A stretch of 64,000 bases of DNA from Pleurotus ostreatus/Saccharomyces cerevisiae fusant (GCA_024196135.1 JAMQCK010000030.1:95137-159136), one strand, 5' to 3'. Positions 47,958 to 58,873 are shown, numbered from the stretch's first letter. Numbers and translations: made by a program. The notes: a model not told the origin generated them from the letters alone.

Positions 47958-48535
47958 TCACCCAGTAATTGGCTGGATGTGCTGCGGGGAAGCAGGCATG
48001 GTCTCCGTCCCGCCAGAGTCGTACTGAATCTCGTACCCTTCGCCCACCTATGGGCACTATCAGCAAGGGCGCAGCGCAACTAGTCAGCAGAATGACGAGA
48101 ACTATTCATTCGAAGAGAAGACGGGAACGCGGAAGTCAAGGGACCTGAGTAACGTGCGAAGTGGCGTTCCCAGCATAGGTCGCCTGAACGTCCTGAACCG
48201 ACGCTCGTCGGGGGCAGTAGCAGATAGCACGCCGGCGACTCAGTTCAGGGAGACGGAACGGAGGACAGGTGCTCACCACACCGAAGTACTGTAGAGCAGA
48301 CACCACTACGCCGGGAATCCAATCATTGCTATTGGCTCGGCGGACTTGGACACGCTCGTTCTGGCGGAAGAGGTCAGCGACACACTCTACGTCCACACCG
48401 CGATGCATACTACTTGAAGGCGGCGAACCTGAAAGCAGTCAGCATCGAGTAGGACAGGGCTTTAAAACAGCTTACTCGCTCCTCCGGGTTGGAGGTCTTG
48501 CGTACGGCGATGACCGGGGCCTGAGAGCGACCCAT
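47958..48535 (-). CDS. small protein A of an undescribed three-gene family (Tudor/SH3-like pattern)
   Basis: Four exons of 60, 18, 84 and 90 nt (48476-48535, 48411-48428, 48277-48360, 47958-48047) give 83 residues. All phases are zero, with good GT/AG sites and branch-like CTGAC. The product begins MGRSQAPVIAVRKTSNPEER; the 18-nt exon adds VRRLQV; the third reads NERVQVRRANSNDWIPGVVV, SALQYFGV; the last VGEGYEIQYDSGGTETMPAS, PQHIQPITG. The pattern R-V-x-V-R...W-x-x-G-V-V-V...G-Y-x-I-x-Y...PAS-P-x-x-I-x-P is shared with genes B and C and resembles Tudor/SH3-like barrels by eye only. No signal peptide. Function unknown. A TATA box lies about 108 bp upstream. Confidence 0.68.
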
Positions 48536-50295
48536 GTTTAACGGCGAAGAAGTGATGAGCGTGAGCGTTAGCTGAAGTCCCAAGCGACCGCGAGGGTGGC
48601 GAGAAGGAGGAGCAGCCTGAGCTTGCACCCTCGATGGCTCGGCCTTATATACCCCTTCACCCACCCACGAAGGACCAACAGAGCACAATAGCTCCCCGTG
48701 ACAAGGGGGCATCCCGATTCGTGCTATCGAAATCGGGCCTTGTACTCCTGGTCGCCGCGTACACAGCCCGTATCTACCCCTCGGTGAGAAGGCCAAGTGG
48801 GCCCACCTTCAGCCGCACAAAGGGAAGCATCGCGCAGCTAGGTACGCGGACAGGTGCCACCGAGCGGGGGTGGAGTGCCCGCTGGTTGTGGTCCGCCGAC
48901 AATGGGATTTGGGTCGTCTGGGTCAGCAGGTGAGGGCTAGCCTGAGAAGCGAAGGCGTGTTTGCCGTGGGCTGAGGGTAGTCGTAGGCGCCTGGCGCTTA
49001 GGGTGTATCGATAGGTGGGGTAGACGGTTCGAGGCCGCGGTCGGACGTGGTTTTGGCGCTGAAGGGCTGACCATTGGAGATAAAGTTGGTTTGAGGGTAG
49101 TATCAGGTGACAGTGACTCCGTAGCCTTACCCTGGCGCTCGCCATCAAGCGGCGATCAAGTAGAGTTAGCATAAACCGTCCCCGGCGAGTGGATCAGGGC
49201 AGCATAGACGGCGGCGCTAACGCTGGACATCTCCGACCAGCTGCATCCCAATGGTGTACAGATCATGTCTGTAAGCCAGGCTTGGGAAAGGAGCATCTGC
49301 TTGGGACAAATAGCGGTCACAGGGTCGTCTTGCCAGTGCAAGGGCGTATTCCGAGAGGGTCCGTAGTTGACGCGGTTCTTGGCGATAGGGCGCGAGAGAA
49401 GAAGCGGAACCAAAGACTCGCGAGCGGTACGACGTGCGCGGAGGTTCACACAAGCTCTCAGGACGTGGTAAGGGTAGCGCCGCCGAAGGAGACTTGAAGA
49501 CCTCCGCCAAGGCGTCTGAGAATCACGCAGTCTAAGACCGAAGTTGAGAGGCACCGAGGAGCTGGCGCTCGATTGAGGGCGAATAACCCCCAACGCGCTG
49601 CCTGTGCCTAGTCCCGCGTTTTCGTTAGTCTCTTTGCGACTATCCTGAGAGGTCAAGGAGATACTGACTGACCGAGAGTTCGGCCTTCTTTCGGCGTATC
49701 GCAAGCCCACACGATGGGGAGAGTAGGTAGGGCCAAGGGGGACTTCGTAAGTCGAGCGATATGCCTTTTGCGGGAGCGTCTCCGCAGGTAGCGGGCCCAT
49801 TCACAAAAGACGCCATTCGTCTGCAAGCTCGGGATAAGAGGGTGCGCGATAGAAGATGGGTATCGGCAGCCGCGGTCAGGGTACCGGTGAGGTAAGGCGC
49901 GCCATACGAGCAGCTGGGTTAGGGCTCACAGCATCGTGACCAAGCTACAGGCCAGTGACTGAGTGCTCTCAATCGCGGGAGAAGTATACGCAAAGGGAAG
50001 CCGCAGACCACTCCAGAGTTAGTGAGCGCGTGTGGTGCGCGTTGTTGATGAAGGTTAATTGGCCGGTGTAACGGGGATAATGGAATCAAATGATCGGGAT
50101 CTGCCGTGCAGTTTACCTCCGCACGGTGATGAACCAATATCGTCGCGTCCGGCTTCCTTGACTTGCCCTATCAGCATGTCTGGTCATCGGTTGGTGGAGT
50201 CTGAGTACTTGATACATGCTAAGTTATGTTACAGTAGATGGGCGCTCATGGTGGCTGTCTGAGATGGCATAGGGTACTGCGTCTGCGCTTCGCGT
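48536..50295. other. spacer between small genes A and B
   Basis: About 1.8 kb. A 214-codon minus-strand open frame (49800-49156) has no recognisable motif and no homology to A, B or C that I can see. Apart from the promoter of A, nothing is supported. Confidence 0.45.
48645..48651 (-). promoter_or_regulatory. TATA box of small gene A
   Basis: TATATAA on the minus strand, about 108 bp before the start codon, nearly the same spacing as in genes B and C. Confidence 0.6.
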
Positions 50296-51054
50296 CTAGT
50301 ATGGCCGAACCACGCGCTGGACGGGCTGAGGGCCTTCTGGAGGGTAAGCGCCCCCGCCCGGCGGACGTATGTAGTCCGGCGAAGCAGGAAAAAGCTCGAC
50401 CTGCCATCCATGATTGGAACTATATCGGATTTGGTATCCGTCGCTTCGAATCTAAAAGTAAGGTATTGTAAGAATTCCTGTAATGGCACAGGCACATCTC
50501 CGCTGATGCGTGGATCCTCGGAACGCATAGTCACGGGCCTCTGGGCGACATGAGGCATCACTCACCACGTCGAAGTACTGCAAGACAGACACGACAATGC
50601 CGGTCACCCAGATGTTCGAGTTGGGCATGCGTACAGTCACACGTTCGTCCTACGATTTCCGCGTCAGTAAACGTCTCAAGCAGTGAGAAGGGGAGGCTGG
50701 GTCGGAAGGGTACCACACAACGGACTCAAGGCGAGCAAAGGCTATACGCGCTAGAACGTCTAGCGGGAAAAATTAGAGAGTCGTTCACCATCAACAGGTT
50801 CCTGATCTGATGTAGCGGTTAGCACTCCGTAGACGTGGGAGGACAATGGTTTGTATGAAGAGGTGGTGTTCGATTGCACCAGGCTAGCTCTCGCGATGGC
50901 GCTGAGCATCGTCGTCGGAAGATGGAAAGCATCTAGACGAGACCCATTGCGAGGGGAAGCGCACCTTGTCGCTCAGACGAGAGACCATGCGGCGATCCTA
51001 TTGCGCGTGGCTTGAGTCAGAGATATCGGAAGGTCGGCGCAGCTGACCTACCAT
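50296..51054 (-). CDS. small protein B of the three-gene family
   Basis: Five exons: ATG alone (51052-51054), 33 nt (50965-50997), 18 nt (50789-50806), 84 nt (50566-50649) and 156 nt (50296-50451), giving 97 residues. The N-terminus would be MDRRMVSRLSDK; translation could instead begin at the Met inside it. The 18-nt exon gives IRNLLM, exactly as in C. The core is DERVTVRMPNSNIWVTGIVV, SVLQYFDV, then IRSDGYQIRYSSNHGWQVEL, FPASPDYIRPPGG, and a Pro-rich end. It has no signal peptide. The 84-nt exon and its zero-phase borders are identical in length to those of A and C. Function unknown; TATA box about 105-110 bp upstream. Confidence 0.65.
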
Positions 51055-51158
51055 AGTGGCTGAGGGCGACTGACGTTCGTTGAGAGGTATCACAGGCGCG
51101 GTACTGGCAGGTGTGGGAGAGGGCAAGATGTTGCAGCAAGACGAAAGACGTACCTTGG

Positions 51159-51167
51159 CTTATATAC
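51159..51167 (-). promoter_or_regulatory. TATA box of small gene B
   Basis: GTATATAAG on the minus strand, about 105-110 bp before the proposed ATG at 51054. Confidence 0.6.
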
Positions 51168-52323
51168 AGCCTACACTGCCGGTGAATCAGTGCATCGGCT
51201 GCCTATAGTCCGTGGTCACTATTGACCTGGGGAGCACCGCCGCCGCCTCGGTGCCATCCACAGCAATGAGGTAAAATGCACTCCTGAATTCAACGAATGG
51301 CCACAATGAATTGAGTAGCAGACTAAAATTCGGCACGGCAGATCGGCGGTGACGACGGGGTAGTACAGCTCGCATAAACGCGTAGGCTGCACGGTAACCA
51401 CGAGGGTGGGTCTCGGAAGGCACTAATAAACGGGGTCCTCGACGACGAGCTGCGAGGATGATTAGCGTGGGTGATAAGGTGGGCTGGGTCAATTAGCGTG
51501 CGTCTCGCGAAGGACTTTCTCAGGCTACATCGTGATGTATGAATTTCCCGCAGATGGCGGATGAGTGCGTAGAATCAGAGAGTGCATGGTGGATGGACGG
51601 AGGTCGAGATGAACAATGAAAGCGGGCTATGCCGTGATGTATATGAAAGAGCGAGGGCAGCACTGAACACCCACGATCAAAATTACCCCGTCCCGCTACT
51701 ATTCCCCTGGGTCGACGCGCGTCACTAGCGCGTACGAGAAGCACTTCGGAGAAGCCACAGCACTCAGACAGGGCTGGCCAGTCCTACTGCCTCTGACTTG
51801 CCATCAGCACTGGTCATTGAGGAAGAGAAGAAGAGACGTACGATGAGCAATTGTTTGCACGTATCACTGATCAGTGTCCAACCCAAGCACGCAACCGCGA
51901 GTTCAGCCAGCACTGATACTAGTTCTTCCCGAGATGCGAACGCTGCCGCTTCAGACCGACCGGACCGGCGTCAGATCAAGGCCCTTGAACCCTCGGCTGT
52001 TACCAGGTCAGATTACAGCAATGGAGCATAGGAATCTGAAGAATGCTGTACGAGGTGTGCCCGACGGTCAGGAGCAAGTGGCAAAGGCCGCAGATGCAAG
52101 CCAATGGTGTCGCCCTTCTCCACGGCTAGGTCTAGCTCGATGCTTGGGAATTTCCCTCTGATCATGGCTGGCTTTCCCATTGGCAGATGTAGTAGCGGCC
52201 TCAGCAACTCGGTCGGCCGAGGCTTCACCAGGGCCGGAAGTGCTGAAAGCGTCGTGGGAGGTGAATGTCCTGGGAATCTCGGACGGACGTGACCCGCCGG
52301 TCACGGCCTTACAGTTCTTGCCC

Positions 52324-52346
52324 AATCCACCCTCGCACGTGACCCC
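52324..52346 (+). repeat. 23-bp inverted repeat, left arm
   Basis: AATCCACCCTCGCACGTGAC followed by CCC; matches the reverse complement of 53097-53119 at 22 of 23 positions. Contains CACGTG. Confidence 0.6.
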
Positions 52347-52506
52347 TAATGGGGAAATGGCCACGCGCTCCGGACGCGCGGCCATTATTCCTTCATTAAT
52401 CTCTTTAATCCTTGCATTTATCGCTTTTCGTTTGGCGCCTCCCCCCGGTCAACAAGGTCCCGTGATGTCCTTGCTCCCAACCACCACCGGCCCCGCGTCG
52501 CCCTCG

Positions 52507-52744
52507 ACGCGTCTCAAACGCGCCCTGCTCCCCCAGGACGCGGGCGTCACGCATGCCACGCGTAGGACGCGCCGGGGGAGGGCGTTGGGCCGCCCGTACG
52601 CGTGCGTCGCGCCTGAGACGCGTGTCAACAGCCAACCAGCGGCGTTGACGACGTCGCCGACGTCGCCGGACGCGTATACGCGTTCAAAAACGCGTCCCAA
52701 CACCCTCCTCCCCATCCCCCACATTACCTCGCGCAGAGACGCGT
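52507..52744. promoter_or_regulatory. dense cluster of ACGCGT (MluI cell-cycle box) sites
   Basis: Eight perfect ACGCGT hexamers begin at 52507, 52558, 52598, 52618, 52670, 52678, 52690 and 52739; a ninth is at 52837. The hexamer is the core site of the MBF (Mbp1-Swi6) factor in fungi. Chance would give well under one in this span. No gene start lies close by, so it may be a distal element, an origin-like site or repeat debris rather than a promoter. Confidence 0.5.
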
Positions 52745-53096
52745 CGACATGGGCCCTGTTGAGCAGGCCGCACCGTCGCGTCGATCGCAGGGTCACCATC
52801 CTCATGCAGCACCTACTTATCGATTCTTAGAGTAGTACGCGTAGTATTGAGAGCATAGAATAGCTTTAATAGAGATTTATATTACCACTGAAAACCCTGT
52901 CGTGCGCGAAAAAAAAAGCCCCGCCCTCGCTCGCCAGATGGACTTGCACCCTCACGCATTCGAATTCTGCTTACAAACTTCACAGAAGAATAAGTCAAGG
53001 GAACCTACGTCCAAAACTCATATATACGGCGCGACGTCGACGTTGCGCCGGACGCTGCGGCACTTCCCGCCTACGCTTTGACACCTAACTCCGTTT

Positions 53097-53119
53097 GGGG
53101 TCACGTGCAAGGGTGGATT
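53097..53119 (-). repeat. 23-bp inverted repeat, right arm
   Basis: GGGGTCACGTGCAAGGGTGG followed by ATT, the inverted partner of 52324-52346, about 750 bp away. Confidence 0.6.
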
Positions 53120-53501
53120 CGGCGGCTCCTCGGCCTTACACTGACACTAATGCTTCTGCCCTGACGGAGGACCAGCCTTACCCATTCGGACCCAACGAAG
53201 TGCAACGGGGGCGAAGGGAATAATTTTACGCCTGGTGTCTAGGACTTATGGACCCCAAGAGAAGGGAAGTCTTAACTAGGTTCTGTGTACACAGCGGCGA
53301 CATGCCGTGCTCGCCGCTCTGGGGCTAAAGCACGTACACTCAGCACAATCTACATACAACATTAGAGGCTTTCAACCATATAGTTATCACATTGGGCATA
53401 TTCCTTTGCCGAACGTCCGCGGTGACAATCAGTGCCTACGCACACAACAGAGTCACCGCGCCGATTCGACGTTGAACTAGGTCCGCCATGAACCATTTCT
53501 C

Positions 53502-54320
53502 TCATTGGGCATAGCGTCTCGTTGGTCCAGCACCGCGGTGGTCTTCAGGCGCAGGCGGAGACCCACGCGCGGCTGGCAGGATATGATCGGGGGAGGCGGG
53601 GAAGAGCTCGACATGCCATCCGCCTCTGGAGCTATACTCGATCCGATACCCGTCGCTAGAAATCTGTGAATGAGTCAGCACATGGTCCCAAATGAAAGCC
53701 GAGTCCCTGGCGTAGAAGGAAGGCATTCACGGTAGATGCCGATTTTCTATGATTGACGGTAGCGAAAGACGGACTCACAGCGTTGAAGTACTGCAGCACG
53801 GACACGACGACGCCCGCGACCCAGATGTTCGTGTGGGGCATGCGCACCATCACGCGGTCGTCCTGGGTGATGGGTTATGTCAGAGAGAAGGCGCACGGGC
53901 GGGTAGATGGAGTGATAGACGGCGGGCGGGAGAGCGGCCACTGGCCGTCCCCGTTGGGCGCATGGAGGGAGACGACGGGGCAAAGGGCGTCGACAAGACC
54001 ATCGAGGGAGGGAATCATACCATGAGGAGGTTCCGGATCTGGGCGGCAGTCAGTATGGGGTGAATATGAGAGGAGGCGTCGTCGATGCCGCAAGGGAGCG
54101 TGCAGTGGGTGGGGATTGGGATGCGCTCTTCGGCGACAATCTCGCGGATGCAGGCATGTGGGGAGCATGCGCGCGAGTCTCCAGTAATCCTCTTCGCGTG
54201 CATTTGAGAACATAGACTCACCTGGGTAAGCAGGGGGTGGGCACGAGATGCAACGTGGTGGTAGTTCTGAGGGAAGGCTTCAACGGAGGCGTAGAGAGCG
54301 ACGGCCAAGAGACACACCAT
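53502..54320 (-). CDS. small protein C of the three-gene family, with probable signal peptide
   Basis: Exons of 99 nt (54222-54320), 18 nt (54021-54038), 84 nt (53779-53862) and 162 nt (53502-53663) give 120 residues, all phase zero. The N-terminus MVCLLAVALYASVEAFPQNY is hydrophobic and looks like a signal peptide with cleavage near VEA-FP, unlike A and B. The shared part follows: IRNLLM, DDRVMVRMPHTNIWVAGVVV, SVLQYFNA, ISSDGYRIEYSSRGGWHVEL and FPASPDHILPAARG, then a Pro/Arg tail ending RRYAQ. No Cys pairs typical of small secreted effectors occur in the mature part. B and C are clearly closer to each other than to A. Function unknown; secretion is an inference. Confidence 0.65.
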
Positions 54321-55313
54321 GATGACGGGCGACGGAGCGAGTGGATGGCAAATGGCGCGGGTGGTGAAGATGGCGGGGGAAGGCAGGCCAAAAATGCCTC
54401 AGCCGCCTTGTTTTGGTGCTTATATGATGATTAATGCTAGTACCGCCGCTTCAATTTCGAGCGAGATGTGAATGCCAATACCCCATGGGTTTTGCTCCTC
54501 TATAGTTCGTCCACAGCGCTGCATCCGATCGATGCCCATTTAATAAAACAAACAGCCACCGGTACACAGTGCCAGAAATGAAGGCGGCGCAATGGATGGC
54601 GGTGAAAGCAGGCTTCGCCTTACTAGCATACGTAAGCTTCGCGCCTGCGCACCGGCGCTGCGCTGTTCTGCGGTAAGCGTAAACAATTCCTATCCTGCTC
54701 AATCGAGGATTTTGGGAGCCAGTCTTTAGCGCCCGGCGGCTACATGTTGTGTTCGCTGTTCAATCGAGGATGTCATGGAGGTTCCAGAAGTCTGGAGAGC
54801 GCACGAACGACCGCCCTTCGCGGGGAGATACAGACAAGGTTGTGGATTGAGTGCATGATGATCCAAAGGCAAGACGTGTCGCGGCTGGGCACAGCTCAAC
54901 AAGGAACAAAGTACGCACGATAGATGGTACTCACGCTCATTGGCGATCGTCCTGCGCAGCACGGGGCCGGGCGTAGAACGAGGACCGAAGGCGGCATTCT
55001 GAACCTGCGAGCGTCGTTGGCGGTGGGAGAAGAGTACCAGAGGCCCCCAGCACATTCGAGCATGACGTGGCCATCCCTCCAAAATTTCACATTCGGAGCT
55101 ACCGACCTTCAATAGCGGAATTGGGCTTGACATGAGAAGACCGAGAATTGTGGGACACAGAGTTGAACATGATGATCAGCGGGCCGGCGCACGCGTAAGG
55201 CGTGGCATGTCGCGTGATGGAGCCAAACAACAAATCACAACGCGATCGAGACGCGACGCGGTCCAAACTCCCACCTGCTCAATCTCCGACTGTCAAACAA
55301 CGCACCCGCCGGC
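54321..55313. other. intergenic between small gene C and RNase H2A
   Basis: About 1.0 kb between divergent starts. Minus-strand open frames at 54726-55133 have no recognised content. Promoters of both flanking genes are expected here. Confidence 0.45.
54419..54428 (-). promoter_or_regulatory. TATA box of small gene C
   Basis: CATATAAGC on the minus strand, about 100 bp before the start at 54320. Confidence 0.55.
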
Positions 55314-56913
55314 ATGGCACTTCATCTCACAGTGAACCTCGATGCTGAGGTCAGTGGCATCTCGCCCGCTACCAGCTCTACGCAGACCATGTCAGCGTCC
55401 ACTTCATCCGCCTCTACACCCATTGGTGCCTCTCTCACCCCATCGACCTCTCTTGAGCCTTCTACATCCTCAAACACCATCGAGACGTCTACATCCTCCT
55501 CTAGCATATCCCTCGGAAATCTCGACACCTCGATCGACGAAGCTTCCTCTACACACCTTCATTTCCCCCTCACTGCCTCCTACACCTACCACGCACCAAT
55601 ACCCACTGAGTCCGGAAAGTATATTCTCGGCGTGGACGAGGCGGGGCGAGGACCTGTGCTTGGACCGCTGGTGTATGGGGTCGCGTACGTAGCCGAGACA
55701 GGGAAGGAGCGGATGGAGGCAATGGGGTTCGCGGGTGAGTAGCCCAATCATGGGCGGCGGTTGACAGCAAACAAGAGCACCCTTCCCGGTGATGGTCCAT
55801 TCCAGAGAGTATATTGGCTAACGAGACCTCTCTAGACTCCAAGACGCTCGATGCTGCTCGCCGTGAAGCGCTCCTCGAAACCTTGTGCAGCGCGCCAGAC
55901 GTGCTCGGCTGGGCCGTGCGAGTGATCAGGTGCATTCAACCACCTTAGCTGCATACCCATCGCTAACATTGCGTATCTCCATCTCCTTCAGCCCTCAAGC
56001 TCTGTCCAGTGGCATGTTGCGTCGCCCACCAACGAACCTCAACGAGCAGTCTCGCGACGCCACTGTGATGCTGATCCGCGGTGTGCTCGCGCGCGGCATA
56101 CAGCTGAGCGCGGTCTTCGTCGACGCGTTAGGCCCGACGGTGGCGTATGAGCAATGGCTCAGTCAAAGGGTACGTCATTCGCAGGGACCCCGGCCGTACT
56201 TGATTCTGCTCTTGATCTCGTACGCTGGAATGCTCTTGCTGACACGCGGCCTTTCGTCAGTTCCCCGAGATCAAGTTCACAGTCGCCAACAAGGCCGACT
56301 CCAAGTTCAAGATCGTCGGCGCGGCCAGTGTAGCAGCGAAGGTCACCCGCGACGCTCTCATTGACGGTTGGGTCTACGAGGAAGACGGGGCTGATGCAGC
56401 GAACTCGACCGCCGCCGATTTGGCAGCTAACAAGGCTACCGCTGCCACCGAGGATGCTGCGGCCATGGGAGAGGATACTGTCATGGACGACGAAACAACA
56501 GATGTGCCAATACCGCCAGTGAGCCGCTTTCCTGCCGAGCGAGGCAGTGGTTATCCTTCAGGTGAGCGGTCTATCCACTCAAATCGCTGGCGATGAAGCT
56601 ATCACGCCCTGCCTCGTCGCTCGCACGCTGACAATGCACCTCGCTTTCTTTCCCTCGTGCTCACTGCTTCTCAGATCCAAAGACGAAAGCATGGCTCGCA
56701 GCCGCCGTCGAGCCCACTTTCGGCTTCCCGCGTGCAGTGCGCTTCTCATGGGCCACGTCCAAGGTCATCCTGGACAAGCACGCACATGCGGTGCAGTGGG
56801 TCGATGACGGGGACGCCGCCCTGACGGCGGCCTTCCAGTCCGCAACAGGGCGGGACAAGGATAGGTGTGCGGTGACAAGAGAGTTGGGAATCAGGAGCGT
56901 GGGGGTCTTATGA
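55314..56913 (+). CDS. RNH201: ribonuclease H2 catalytic subunit A
   Basis: Cleaves RNA in RNA-DNA hybrids and removes ribonucleotides from DNA. Motifs: [20 protein letters not shown] (first Asp and Glu), [37 protein letters not shown] (third acid), [20 protein letters not shown] (fourth acid) and [14 protein letters not shown], then [20 protein letters not shown] and VRFSWATSK. All four catalytic acids are present. There are two unusual parts: a Ser/Thr-rich N-terminus of about 90 residues before the catalytic domain, and an Ala/Glu-rich insertion of about 45 residues ([20 protein letters not shown]) after the VTRD helix. Five or so exons; stop TGA at 56911-56913. Confidence 0.92.
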
Positions 56914-58873
56914 TGCCTCTTATCACATTTTTGTATCTTGAAATGTCTATTCGAGATTTTAGGGTCTCTCTCAAGCTGAAGCAGTGGTTGAGCGTCCTGA
57001 AGAATGAGCGTGGCAGTAACTCCAGAAAGTCGAACAGAGAACGTGACTGGTCACGAGAAGCCGGCCCTCAAGTGATCGGCCGCGCGCCTACAAAATTCGA
57101 TCGCGTCTTCTTTTCCGGCTTGTCCATGACCTGCTGGTCGCGTTCGCACTGCTCTCCTCCTTCACCATGGTTTTCAGACAGCAATTGCGCGCTGACCTCC
57201 TCTTTGCCTGCGCCGCCGGCGTCAATCACCGATAGTTTTGACGTCGCGGTCTCTGTAACTGTATCTCTCTAGGCAAGTTTCTGCCCTCCGTCGTACTTCG
57301 TATCACTTCCCCTCCGCTATCCCCCTTCCCCCTTTCCGCCGAAGAGATGATAACTCCAATCTTTTGTCAAGCGGGATTCCGCGATGAATGATCCATTATA
57401 GTCATAGTTACACTGATCGGTCTATCCTCCCCTCGCGGTCGATGCTTCCACACCTGTGCTAACCTATCATCAGCTTCCCAGCATATCGGCATGACTTCTC
57501 TTCGACATACGAGGGTGTGGAGGGCAGCGTGAAAGGAGACGTGGGTTATCGAGGCGCGCTCGGCGATCGGTGAGTTCGCGTTCTGCTTACCTTCATCTTC
57601 ACCTCCACCCTATCCCTCATCTCACAAGATGATCCAAACTTCAAACTAGAGTATCTGAGCGCCTTTGGGCCCAATGCTTTCAAATATCTGTCAATCCACT
57701 GATCTCATACTTTCCTTACACCCCCCTCTCTTATTTCTGACCCTCGTACTGACCATCCATTCCCCAGACATCACGGCGACGCGCTCGTCTTATAGGGAAA
57801 CCTCTGTCGTCATGCACTACTGGTCATTGACCTCGTCCCTTTGGCTGCTCTCTGATGGTGAGTCTTCCTTCCTCCCCTATACCCGGATGAGAAGTAGGAA
57901 TTACCGCCTGAGTCGACCTCATGCAACGGGTCGGCGTCTGATGTGAATTCCAAGGCTGTATTTTTACAAATTGACTGATCTCTGCACGCTCGATCCTGTT
58001 CATGGACCTTAGCTGACTTGCGCTTTCAGACGTCGCATTGTACGCCCATGTCGCGTCGCTACCATCCTTCGTCGACGCTGGAAGCGGAGGATCGTTCATC
58101 AACGTGAGTGTCCTCTCCTTCCTATCTCTCGAATGATGTTTTATCACGACGGTCTTCGTACTACCCGTGCCGAAAAGGCCCGCCACAGCTCAATTCTTCG
58201 GGCATCCCATTCTGATCCTCTCGTTGCGCTTCACCGTCTTGATCTTGCGCTAACCCCCTCTTCAGCTCCAGTCTGGGCGGATGTATGGCTACTCGCTGTT
58301 CTTGTCCGATGCACGAAGTCATCATCTGCGTGTCGTCGTCTCAAGGTGAGCCTTTGCTCCCCAATCGTCTCGTCGTCGTCGACCCTCCCTTCCTTCGTGA
58401 TGATACCCAAGCAAACAAAATATCAACTAGAAGCTGTTGCTGACGCTCCGGCGCTTGATTATATTCTACCATACACTGAATCCATCATCGTTCATTGCGC
58501 GTCCAGACTATTGTGCTAACATATTTTCAGCTTCGACCTTTGCTTTTGTCAAGCGACTTTGGCCGTAAGGCAAGTGTTATTGTATTGCAGTCGCTATGTA
58601 CGCCGTCCTGTTGTACGTATATAGAACGTTGGAATATATTGGTGCTCAAGATTGGCTCAAGACAAGGTCAACCTCCTCGCGGGCCGCTACCTCCACTGAA
58701 TGCTGCTGCCGCCATTCCAGTACCCGCTGGCGCCATCGTCGGGCATCGGACGCGTCGCCCGACCCAAGTATAGTGCACCGTCCACCACTCGCCTTATCTT
58801 CTGACCTTCATTGACTGGCACTGACTCGCCACTGAATTCCGCTGCCTTCTCTCACCCTGCCGCGCTGGCGTCA
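56914..58873 (+). other. possible unrecognised intron-rich gene, weak evidence
   Basis: Several short open segments are bounded by good splice sites: about 57473-57570 (SFPAYRHDFSSTYEGVEG), 57770-57858 (SVVMHYWSLTSSLWLLSD), 58030-58104 (DVALYAHVASLPSFVDAGSG) and 58265-58346 (LQSGRMYGYSLFLSDARSHH). Exons of 75-90 nt alternate with introns of about 160-180 nt, longer than in the rest of the window. I could not find a start, a consistent frame through all segments, or a family. It may be a diverged gene, a long non-coding transcript, or chance. Confidence 0.25.

Larger units (their letters stand above)
51055..53501. other. spacer between small genes B and C, with ACGCGT cluster and inverted repeat
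   Basis: 2.4 kb. Open frames here are short or compositional. Two things stand out: nine copies of ACGCGT between 52507 and 52842, and 23-bp inverted repeats at 52324-52346 and 53097-53119 that enclose them. The part after 52840 is AT-rich. Confidence 0.5.

Noticed and set aside
49156..49800. 214-codon minus-strand open frame between small genes A and B
   Set aside because: No motif, no splice context, and no similarity to the neighbouring family; left as unsupported.
51798..52830. Plus-strand open frames including 216 codons at 52180-52830
   Set aside because: Produced by GC-rich ACGCGT-containing DNA; no motif and no splice sites that extend it.
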